DNA of 5,040 nt. It comes from JBGTBQ01 sp041749275. Its GTDB lineage: Bacteria; Acidobacteriota; Blastocatellia; Pyrinomonadales; Pyrinomonadaceae. Below the pieces are notes generated by a model. The model was not told where the DNA came from. It ran no database searches and saw only the letters and a list, made by a program, of their open reading frames with translations. The stretch lies in the NCBI GenBank assembly GCA_041749275.1, contig JBGTBQ010000303.1:1-5040 (forward strand). Direction: 5' to 3'. A program made the position numbers and the translations under genes. Below, in pieces: positions 1 through 5,040 of the stretch (positions are counted from its first letter, which is position 1; each line of letters begins with the position of its first letter).

Positions 1-1
1 G

Positions 2-295
2 CGGCGGGCCGTCCAGAGTGGCGAGGCCGTCATCGTTGACGTGCGCGCTCAGGCCGACTACGATCAGGGCCACATCAAAGGCTCGATCTGTATCCCGCGC
101 ACCGAGATAGACCAGCGTCTCGCGCAGCTCCCCAAAGACAAGCTCCTCATCTTCTACTGCGCTTGACCGACCGAACACCAGAGCGCCGGTGCGGCGCTCG
201 ACATCAAAAAGCGCGGTTACGAGAACACGGCGGCGCTCCTCGGCGGCTGGGCCGCGTGGACGGGCAAGGGACTGCCGACGGAAACCGCGAAGTAA
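2..295 (+). CDS. Rhodanese-like sulfurtransferase, 5' partial; candidate selenoprotein with in-frame TGA at the catalytic position
   Basis: Rhodanese domains carry sulfane sulfur on an active-site cysteine as a persulfide. This frame enters from the left edge and stays open for 97 residues to TAA (293-295), apart from one TGA at 164-166 (visible residue 55). Rhodanese hallmarks lie on both sides: VIVDVR (10-15), GHIKGS (23-28), LLIFYC (48-53) before the TGA, then PTEHQSA (56-62) and LLGGWAAW near the C-terminus. Relatives I recall read Y-C-A-C-P-N-E-x-x-S-A here, and the second Cys fits the six-residue loop nucleophile, so the TGA replaces the catalytic Cys. Frame and similarity continue unbroken past it. 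Terminating at TGA would remove the active site. A hairpin follows at 181-199. Seen: the TGA, the conserved flanks and the hairpin. Inferred: decoding as selenocysteine. The alternatives are a Cys-to-stop mutation or a sequencing error. The start codon lies outside the window. Confidence 0.75.
181..199 (+). promoter_or_regulatory. Putative bacterial SECIS hairpin downstream of the in-frame TGA
   Basis: GAGCGCC (181-187) and GGCGCTC (193-199) are perfect reverse complements, and G188-C192 can add an eighth pair. The loop is GGUGC, or GUG if the eighth pair forms. There are 21-22 nt between the TGA and the loop. Bacterial SECIS elements, bound by SelB, lie inside the coding sequence just after the UGA, with the apical loop roughly 16-37 nt downstream and a G among the first loop bases. 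This hairpin fits those rules, and its loop contains GGU as in the E. coli fdhF element. I see no clear bulged U in the stem. The stem also encodes conserved-looking residues (SAGAAL) in GC-rich DNA, so it could arise by chance. Confidence 0.5.
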
Positions 296-433
296 AGGGA
301 TGATGATGAAGTTAATGGGCGGGTGAAAGGGTACGGCTTTATCCTATCTTACTCGTCTGAACCTTGATGTACGGGCGCATCGCGCATACCATTTCGCCGC
401 TTTTCCTCGCAATCAACCAAAGAGCTTCCCGCC
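296..433. other. Non-coding gap between the rhodanese and kinase genes
   Basis: This 138-bp stretch has no convincing gene or strong terminator hairpin. A frame starting with three consecutive ATG codons at 300 stops after eight residues. The HipA-like frame is open back to a TGA at 365-367 but has no ATG, GTG or TTG before the GTG at 434. A possible promoter is listed separately. Confidence 0.6.
364..392 (+). promoter_or_regulatory. Possible sigma70-type promoter for the HipA-like/DUF3037 operon
   Basis: TTGATG (364-369) and TACCAT (387-392) each match the -35 and -10 consensus at four of six positions and are 17 bp apart. Transcription would start near 399, leaving a leader of about 35 nt before the GTG at 434. 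It is the best pair I found in this gap, but single weak matches like this are common by chance. Confidence 0.25.
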
Positions 434-1225
434 GTGATTGAAACATGGTCGGCTGTCAGATTCGAGGAGGTAAAAAAGGGCGGCTCTACAAAACCCCTTG
501 TCCTTAATTGCCTCCGCCGCGCCGAGGGTTCGGTGATCCCCGAACGGAAAAGGTTCGTCGTCAAGTGCATGGACTTGCCCCGGATTAGTCCGCGTGTCAT
601 GTTCTGCGAAATAGTCGGCAATCTGTTCGCTCGTGAGATTGAAGTCAACACGCCGCGACCGGCGCTCGTCAGCATAAGCGATACCTTCGCAAGGGTCACG
701 AACGCGATTCTGGCTCGCGATGGCCTTCAAATTTCCGAGGGGGTTGGTGTAGGATGTGAATACTTTCAAGGGGGGTTTACAAGTCCGGTCATCGGCCCGC
801 CCCTCGCTCATGAGGAAGTACCGCAAGCAACATTACTTTACGGTTTCGACCTTCTGGTCCAGAACCCTGACCGCCGCGTTGACAAGGCCAACTGCGGATT
901 TTTAGGGCAGAAACTGATCGCCTTCGACTTTGAAATGGCGTTCAGTTTTTTGCTTCTCGTCGGACAACAACACGACCCGTGGGAAGTATCGAAACATGGG
1001 TTAGCCTCTAAACACATATTCCACCGCCAGCTCCAGCAGCGGCAGGTCAGTTGGACACCGCTGCTGGACGCGCTCGCCTCTTTTGACTTGGAGTTGTTCA
1101 GGGAATGGGAGGCCGGGCTGCCCGCCGCGTGGCCGGCGGACATGGGCCGAGTCATCGAACACGTCAGGGCAGTGAAGCGCAACCTGACGAAGTTTGAGCA
1201 CGAGTTGCAGGGGAGTTTGTCATGA
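434..1225 (+). CDS. HipA-like kinase (HipA_2 type family)
   Basis: The 263-residue product resembles stand-alone HipA-like kinase domains, relatives of the HipA Ser/Thr kinase but without the usual HipB partner. The N-terminus (AVRF, then GGS at 16-18) looks like the family's glycine-rich nucleotide loop. FVVK (41-44) supplies the candidate ATP-binding lysine and E59 a possible partner glutamate. The catalytic segment is LLVQNPDRRVDKAN (140-153), matching the family's N-x-D-R...N pattern. It is followed by AFDFEMAF (163-170), the metal-binding Asp motif, where DFE stands in for the more usual D-x-G. The key residues are present, so activity is plausible, but the substrate is unknown. The start is GTG, the only usual start codon after the upstream in-frame stop, and it gives a family-like N-terminus; its ribosome binding site is poor. 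The stop overlaps the next start in an ATGA, so the two genes are probably co-translated. No helix-turn-helix HipB-like gene is visible nearby. Confidence 0.8.
   Translation: MIETWSAVRFEEVKKGGSTKPLVLNCLRRAEGSVIPERKRFVVKCMDLPRISPRVMFCEIVGNLFAREIEVNTPRPALVSISDTFARVTNAILARDGLQISEGVGVGCEYFQGGFTSPVIGPPLAHEEVPQATLLYGFDLLVQNPDRRVDKANCGFLGQKLIAFDFEMAFSFLLLVGQQHDPWEVSKHGLASKHIFHRQLQQRQVSWTPLLDALASFDLELFREWEAGLPAAWPADMGRVIEHVRAVKRNLTKFEHELQGSLS
1210..1215 (+). promoter_or_regulatory. Ribosome binding site for the DUF3037 gene
   Basis: GGGGAG lies 6 nt before the ATG at 1222, inside the 3' end of the kinase gene. Its distance favours this ATG over the in-frame ATG at 1228, which would be 12 nt away. 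It also supports coupled translation through the ATGA overlap. Confidence 0.6.
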
Positions 1226-2088
1226 GCATGATTCCGTACACGTACAGCGTTGTCAGGTATGTTCACGACCCCGCCGCCGGAGAGCAGCTAAACGTCGGCG
1301 TCATCCTTTGCGCGCCGAGTGAGCATTTCTTCGAGGCGAAGTTCGAGTACAGATTCGAGCGGCTGTCGGAAGCCTTCGCGGACTTCAACGGCGAGCACTA
1401 CAGGCGCGTGCTGAAGCAGATCGCTGCGGCCATCGCCGACCTCCGCGAGCGGACGCAGGGCGGCCTGTTCCCCTTGCGAGAGCCGCCGGCGGACGTGACG
1501 CGGCTGGTGTCGCTGCTGATGCCCGACGGTGACCTCAGCATCCAGTTCAGTCTGATGCTCGCGGGCGTCACTGATAACCCTGAAGCCGAGTTGGAGGATA
1601 TTTTCGAGCGGATGATTTTGTCCCAGTACCCCCGCCAAAGAATTGACAAGCGGACTGACGAAGAGGTTTGGACCTCTGTTTACCAGCGGCCACTCATTCA
1701 GCACAGGGTGAAGAAGTACCTACAGCCTAAGCAGTTCGAATCGTCCGACTATGAGCTGAGGTTTGACCACGCGTTTAAGAACAATCACTGGCACGTCCTG
1801 CACCCAACGTCTATGGACTATGCAAGGCCGGAGGGCATCCAAGCCAAGGCTACAAGGGTTCTTGGGAAGGGGACCGCGCTTTCCGGCAACCCAGAACTCG
1901 GCACGCTGTATCTCTTGATGGGGAAGCCGCAGGAGCGTAAGTATATGACTCAGTACATCAAGGCCAAGAACCTCCTGCATAAGATGCCAATTAAGCACGT
2001 AATTGTCGAAGAAGATGAGGCCGAAGACTTCGCGCAAGAGTTGGAATCTTACCTGCGCGAACACGGCTTAATTGAGGGCGGTGGCTGA
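1222..2088 (+). CDS. DUF3037 family protein, partner of the HipA-like kinase
   Basis: The 288-residue protein opens with YTYSVVRYVHDPAAGEQLNV (residues 6-25), then GVILCAP (26-32). This is typical of DUF3037 (Y-x-x-x-R-Y, then E-x-x-N-V-G-V-I), a domain without an assigned biochemical function. The recognisable domain covers about the first 130 residues. The remainder (about 140-288) is longer than I expect for the minimal family. It includes a basic stretch with YLLMGKPQERKYMTQYIKAK (233-252) and an acidic helix near the end (EEDEAEDFAQELESYL), with no motif I can name. There is no signal peptide or membrane segment, so it is probably cytosolic. It overlaps the kinase stop by 4 nt and has a good ribosome binding site. 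I recall DUF3037 genes lying beside HipA-like kinases in other genomes, which suggests a functional pair, perhaps kinase and regulator or substrate. That role is inference. Confidence 0.8.
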   Translation: MSMIPYTYSVVRYVHDPAAGEQLNVGVILCAPSEHFFEAKFEYRFERLSEAFADFNGEHYRRVLKQIAAAIADLRERTQGGLFPLREPPADVTRLVSLLMPDGDLSIQFSLMLAGVTDNPEAELEDIFERMILSQYPRQRIDKRTDEEVWTSVYQRPLIQHRVKKYLQPKQFESSDYELRFDHAFKNNHWHVLHPTSMDYARPEGIQAKATRVLGKGTALSGNPELGTLYLLMGKPQERKYMTQYIKAKNLLHKMPIKHVIVEEDEAEDFAQELESYLREHGLIEGGG

Positions 2089-2156
2089 CGCCGTCAATAG
2101 ATGTTCCGACAAAGTCTCAAAGAGTTAAGCCGCGTGCTTTCTATATCTCTCATCCC
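2089..2156. other. Convergent intergenic gap
   Basis: This 68-bp gap separates the ends of two converging genes. I see no strong GC-rich hairpin followed by a T-run in either direction. A weak GGCG/CGCC pairing exists around the DUF3037 stop, but it is too short to call a terminator. Confidence 0.5.
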
Positions 2157-2176
2157 TCATCCCTCATCCCTCATCC
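2149..2176. repeat. Four perfect tandem copies of the heptamer CTCATCC
   Basis: Exact head-to-tail units occupy 2149-2155, 2156-2162, 2163-2169 and 2170-2176. On the minus strand the unit reads GGATGAG and encodes the last residues and the TGA stop of the lipid enzyme gene. Because 7 is not a multiple of 3, three units read through all three phases and always reach a TGA. A single related CATCCCT also occurs at 4956-4962. Such short heptamer arrays can vary in copy number by slippage. Confidence 0.9.
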
Positions 2177-4784
2177 TTTTGATGCGCTGTTCTAAATCGG
2201 CGGTGATGGTCGCAGGCTCGTCCGCGTGTGTGTAAGTCAAGGCTTTGCCGAACGTGACGGTGACCGATCCCGGCGGCGCGAAGAAACGGCGGCCCTCGTT
2301 TTTCAACTCAAACAGTCCATCAATTCGCACGGGCACGACCGTTATGCCGAGTTGCGCGGCGAGAAGTCCGATGCCGCCCATGAAAGGATTCAGGCGTCCG
2401 TCCTCAGTGCGTGTGCCTTCGGGAAAGACGAGCAGGTTGTAGCCACGGTCAACAGTCTCGCCGGCATAGACGAAGCTGCGGCGAAAGCCGCTCTGCCGCG
2501 GCAGCGAAAAGGTGTTGAAGATTGAGACGACAAGCGCGTATTGCATGAGCCAGCGAACGCGTGTCAGGAAAGGCGTCCCCGCCGGAGGCCGTCGCCACCA
2601 GCGCAGGCGCTCGCCCTCTTGTGCAACAGCCATGCGCCGTCTGAACCGATCCGGGAGCGCCGACATAATCAGCGCGTGATCCACGAACGTGATGTGATTC
2701 GAAACGAACAGCACGGGGCCGCGCAAATTACGCAGGTGCACGCCGCCGCGAACCCGCACCCGACATAGGACGTAAGTGATGGGCAACACGACCGCGTAGT
2801 AAAATGCGATTCTGAACCACGTCACCGGAAACCGCTGCGCCCAGCGCGGGTACGGATAGCGAGATGAAGCGTCAGCGACTCCGCCGCCGCTTCGAACGAG
2901 AGTTTCAATGTCGCCGAGCGTAGTCGCCGCGGTGAAAGCAGCCTCGTCAATCTCGATCTGATAGCGGTCTTCTATCGCGCTCATTAGCTCGACGCGACCG
3001 AGCGAGTCGAGCTTTAAATCGGTCGCCAGCTTTGCCGATGAATCGAGGCGGGCCGAGTCTTCCAAATCAGCGACAACTGATGTGATGAACGCGGAAAGTG
3101 GATGTGAAACAGGGGACTGTGAGGAGCCGTCCGTCACACCTCGCGCGACGTTTGAGCCGCTTGTATCCAACACCAACCGTTCTTCAATCCCCGGCTCCTG
3201 GCTCCCGGTTCCCGTGCTCAACCTTGCGCGGATGTCGCGCTTACGAACCTTTTGCGTAGCCGTGCGCGGGAAGTCGCTCTCCGGCCAGATCACCCAGCGA
3301 CGCGCTTGCTGGTGACGTGCGAGAGATTCATTGGCGCGCTCGATTGCGGGCGCCGGGTCGCCGTTCGGGTCTTTCAGGATGAGCACGGCGAGCGGTTCGG
3401 AGCCGCGCCCGCCCTCGACGCCGACCACCGCGCTCAGTTTGATTTCGGGCTGGCGGTCGAGCGCCGCCTCGATATCTTCGGGATAGATGTTCAGTCCGGC
3501 GGCGGTCACGATCACATCCTTCCGACGCCCCTTGAAGTAGATATTGCCATCAGCATCCATCTCACCGATGTCGCCGGTTCGCAGCCATCCTTCGTCGGCT
3601 ACCAGAGTCTGCACGCCCTCCTTCCAGTAGCCCGGCGTGACGTTCGCGCCGCGCACGAGAATCTCGCCGCTCGCATCCAGTTTGACCTCCTGACCGGGAA
3701 GCGTTTTGCCCACCGACCCGCGCCCGGTCTTGAAGGGGTGGTTGACCGTGATGAGAGACGCCGTCTCGGTCATGCCGTAGCCTTGCAGCACGGCAAAGCC
3801 GAGCCGCTTCCAGAACGTTTCCGACTCCTCCGAGAGCGTCGCGCCGCCGGTCACGAAGGCCCAGAACCTCAGCCCGAAAGCACGGTGGACGCCGCGGAAT
3901 CTCCACCAGCGTTTGAGCGGGTTCCAATTCCTTGCCGCCGCGACCTCTTCAACCAACAGCGCGCCGCGCCCGCGCGCCTCCTCGCGCCGCTCGACATGCT
4001 CGCGCAGCGTATCGAGCAGACGCGGGACGGTGACGACGACGTTGACGCGCCGACTCTTGATCGTCGAGACAATCTCCGCCGGGTTCAGTGTCTCCTGAAA
4101 GATGACTTCGCCGCCGAGGAGTTGCGGCACGAAGATGCCCATGAATTGTCCGAAGATATGGCTGAGAGGCAACAGGTTCAGGAATCGTATCGGATGAATA
4201 ATCCTTTCCCAGCGGAGATACTTCTTAATCTCCTCTTCGAGCGGCGCGAGGTTGGCGAGCAGGTTCCGGTGCGTGATGCAGACGCCTCTCGGCTCGGCGG
4301 TCGTCCCCGAAGTGTAGATGATTTCGACGAGGTCGGTTTCCGCCGCGTCCGTCAGCGCATCTGGCTCGCCTGAGTGGCGTGCGACCGACTCTTCCAATGT
4401 GTCCAGCGAGAGCGTCGGGATGTTGAGATTGACCTTGGCTTGCGTCGCGGAGTCCGCAAGCAATAGACGCGCCTGTGTCTGCGCGTGGACGCGCGAAACG
4501 AAGTCCGGCGTGCTCTCCACGTCGAGCGGCACGACGATCACGCCCCGCAGCGTGCAGCCGAAAAACGCGGCGACCCACTCCGGGCTGTTCCCGCCCCAGA
4601 GCAACACGCGCTCGCCCTTCCGCACGCCCTGTGCTTCAAGTTCGCGCGCGAACTGAAAGGCAGTTTTAGCGACGCGCTTATATGACCAACGCACGACGCG
4701 CAGGCCGCGACGGTGCGTGTACGCCGTCTCGTCCCTTCGTTTGAGAAACTCTATAAGATAGCTATTGATCGAAATCCGTGCCAT
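2157..4784 (-). CDS. Trifunctional acyl-adenylate synthetase / acyl carrier protein / PlsC-type acyltransferase
   Basis: The 875-residue protein has three domains. Residues ~10-520 form an AMP-forming acyl-CoA/acyl-ACP synthetase: YTSGTTAEPRG (157-167) is the phosphate loop, GYGMTETA (335-342) and TGD (403-405) bind adenylate, GRRKD (419-423) is the hinge, and K512 in TATQKV is the catalytic lysine. After a Ser/Gly-rich linker (~521-560) comes an acyl carrier domain (~562-632), with LDSL at 592-595 making Ser594 the phosphopantetheine site. Residues ~655-875 are a glycerolipid acyltransferase with NHITFVD (H697-x4-D702), FPEGTR (787-792) and VVPVRIDG (816-823). A hydrophobic stretch at 656-675 probably attaches it to the membrane. 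All key residues are intact. Inferred role: activate a free fatty acid with ATP, load it on the built-in carrier and pass it to a (lyso)phospholipid, similar in purpose to E. coli Aas but with the reverse domain order and an added carrier. ATG at 4784 follows a weak AAGGT 11 nt upstream. The gene converges on DUF3037 and diverges from the putative pyrR. Confidence 0.92.
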   Translation of the reverse strand: MARISINSYLIEFLKRRDETAYTHRRGLRVVRWSYKRVAKTAFQFARELEAQGVRKGERVLLWGGNSPEWVAAFFGCTLRGVIVVPLDVESTPDFVSRVHAQTQARLLLADSATQAKVNLNIPTLSLDTLEESVARHSGEPDALTDAAETDLVEIIYTSGTTAEPRGVCITHRNLLANLAPLEEEIKKYLRWERIIHPIRFLNLLPLSHIFGQFMGIFVPQLLGGEVIFQETLNPAEIVSTIKSRRVNVVVTVPRLLDTLREHVERREEARGRGALLVEEVAAARNWNPLKRWWRFRGVHRAFGLRFWAFVTGGATLSEESETFWKRLGFAVLQGYGMTETASLITVNHPFKTGRGSVGKTLPGQEVKLDASGEILVRGANVTPGYWKEGVQTLVADEGWLRTGDIGEMDADGNIYFKGRRKDVIVTAAGLNIYPEDIEAALDRQPEIKLSAVVGVEGGRGSEPLAVLILKDPNGDPAPAIERANESLARHQQARRWVIWPESDFPRTATQKVRKRDIRARLSTGTGSQEPGIEERLVLDTSGSNVARGVTDGSSQSPVSHPLSAFITSVVADLEDSARLDSSAKLATDLKLDSLGRVELMSAIEDRYQIEIDEAAFTAATTLGDIETLVRSGGGVADASSRYPYPRWAQRFPVTWFRIAFYYAVVLPITYVLCRVRVRGGVHLRNLRGPVLFVSNHITFVDHALIMSALPDRFRRRMAVAQEGERLRWWRRPPAGTPFLTRVRWLMQYALVVSIFNTFSLPRQSGFRRSFVYAGETVDRGYNLLVFPEGTRTEDGRLNPFMGGIGLLAAQLGITVVPVRIDGLFELKNEGRRFFAPPGSVTVTFGKALTYTHADEPATITADLEQRIKRMRDEG

Positions 4785-4852
4785 GAATCAGCAATACCTT
4801 GCAACCCGTTTGCCAGTCTGCACCGTGCGATGCTTTGGCGGATTTTTCGCAT

Positions 4853-4881
4853 AAAATACCAGAACAGGACATCCTTGCCAC
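4853..4881 (-). promoter_or_regulatory. Possible promoter for the lipid enzyme gene
   Basis: Read on the minus strand, GTGGCA (4881-4876) and TATTTT (4858-4853) are 17 bp apart and each match consensus at four of six positions. TGG just before the -10 element resembles an extended -10. The leader would be about 60 nt. The match is modest. Confidence 0.3.
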
Positions 4882-4902
4882 CTTCGGAACCGCGAGTATA
4901 GA
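4875..4902 (+). promoter_or_regulatory. Possible promoter for the putative pyrR gene
   Basis: TTGCCA (4875-4880, five of six matches) and TATAGA (4897-4902, four of six) are 16 bp apart. Transcription from here would begin near 4909, giving a leader of about 80 nt if translation starts at 4991. Its -35 element overlaps that of the opposite promoter candidate. Confidence 0.35.
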
Positions 4903-4973
4903 AAGCTCGATGCTCCAACTGAAAGACTCTCCCTTCGCCCTCGCCGACAACCTTTCATCCCTCTTCGCGTCTG

Positions 4974-4982
4974 TGTTAGTAT
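4974..4982 (+). promoter_or_regulatory. Possible extended -10 element just before the putative pyrR start
   Basis: TGTTAGTAT fits the TGn-TATAAT extended -10 pattern, with four of six hexamer matches and no good -35 element. It ends 8 nt before the ATG at 4991. If used, the mRNA would have almost no leader, which agrees with the absence of a Shine-Dalgarno sequence before this ATG. Confidence 0.3.
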
Positions 4983-4990
4983 CCCGCGCG

Positions 4991-5040
4991 ATGGAATTCG
5001 TCGAAAAAGCACGCATCATGGACGGTATGCGGATCAACCG
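4991..5040 (+). CDS. pyrR: Start of a probable PyrR (pyrimidine operon regulator / uracil phosphoribosyltransferase), 3' truncated by the window
   Basis: Only 16 complete codons are visible: MEFVEKARIMDGMRIN, followed by a CG that could begin an Arg codon. They share the spacing K-A-x-I-x-D-x-x-x-I-x-R with the N-terminus of Bacillus PyrR (KAVILDEQAIRR), which precedes its ALTRIAHE segment. PyrR senses UMP/UTP to regulate pyrimidine biosynthesis genes and often carries weak uracil phosphoribosyltransferase activity. I chose ATG 4991 because it gives a PyrR-length N-terminus. The in-frame ATG at 4910 would add 27 residues that I do not recognise. No Shine-Dalgarno sequence precedes 4991. With so few residues this is a tentative call; pyrB or pyrC downstream would support it. 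Confidence 0.5.
   Translation, partial: MEFVEKARIMDGMRIN

Larger units (their letters stand above)
4785..4990. other. Divergent intergenic region
   Basis: These 206 bp separate two divergent starts and hold candidate promoters in both directions. The frame of the right-hand gene is open upstream of 4991 and includes an in-frame ATG at 4910, so its start is not fully settled. I found no PyrR-type RNA binding loop or attenuator hairpin here. Confidence 0.5.

Noticed and set aside
164..166. Reading the TGA as tryptophan or glycine under an alternative genetic code
   Set aside because: The kinase, DUF3037 and lipid enzyme genes in the same window all end in TGA, and Cys is the residue expected at this site.
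300..326. Short frame with three leading ATG codons after a purine-rich AAAGGG
   Set aside because: It encodes only eight residues and stops well before the kinase start; nothing indicates a leader peptide or conserved small protein.
413..1266. Minus-strand open frames of 116-142 codons opposite the kinase gene
   Set aside because: No domain similarity, low-complexity composition, and the plus-strand kinase with DUF3037 coupling explains the region.
1228..2088. Alternative start of the DUF3037 gene at ATG 1228
   Set aside because: The GGGGAG site is 6 nt from 1222 but 12 nt from 1228, and the ATGA overlap favours 1222.
3252..4373. A 373-codon open frame on the plus strand, antisense to the lipid enzyme
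   Set aside because: The translation is Arg/Ala-rich with no recognisable domain, and it lies opposite a gene with complete synthetase motifs. GC-rich codon bias opens such antisense frames.
4762..5037. Minus-strand frames of 91 and 74 codons across the divergent region
   Set aside because: They overlap both the lipid gene start and the putative pyrR start and show no family motifs.
1..5040. tRNA or rRNA genes, CRISPR arrays, insertion sequences or integrase genes
   Set aside because: No cloverleaf-like segment, regularly spaced repeat array, terminal inverted repeats or transposase motifs were seen by eye on either strand.

Overview
The window looks like chromosomal DNA from a moderately GC-rich bacterium. 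TGA is an ordinary stop codon here, since three genes end in it. No marker gene fixes the phylum. The gene styles and the short CTCATCC tandem repeat remind me of Acidobacteriota, but that is a weak guess from memory.

Layout: (1) 2-295 (+) is the 3' part of a rhodanese (sulfurtransferase) gene whose reading frame is interrupted exactly once, by a TGA at 164-166. This codon sits where relatives have the catalytic cysteine. A perfect hairpin follows at a distance and with a loop that suit a bacterial selenocysteine insertion element (SECIS), so the gene is a candidate selenoprotein rather than an obvious pseudogene. (2) 296-433 is non-coding and holds a possible promoter. (3) 434-1225 and 1222-2088 (+) are a translationally coupled pair: a HipA-like kinase and a DUF3037 protein. 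They are somewhat less GC-rich than the lipid gene downstream and look like an accessory module of unknown job. (4) 2089-2156 is a short convergent gap. Four perfect copies of a 7-bp repeat (2149-2176) run across the stop codon of the next gene. (5) 2157-4784 (-) encodes an 875-residue fusion of an acyl-adenylate synthetase, an acyl carrier protein domain and a PlsC-type glycerolipid acyltransferase. It appears to be a one-chain pathway for activating a fatty acid, holding it and esterifying it into lipid. (6) 4785-4990 is a divergent intergenic region with candidate promoters in both directions. (7) 4991 to the window end (+) is the start of a gene whose 16 complete codons match the N-terminus of PyrR, the pyrimidine operon regulator.

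Only the HipA/DUF3037 pair clearly works as a unit. The rhodanese, the lipid enzyme and the putative pyrR appear to be independent transcription units. The strongest lead is the putative selenocysteine rhodanese at the left edge. Second is the HipA-like/DUF3037 pair, and third is the synthetase-ACP-acyltransferase fusion.
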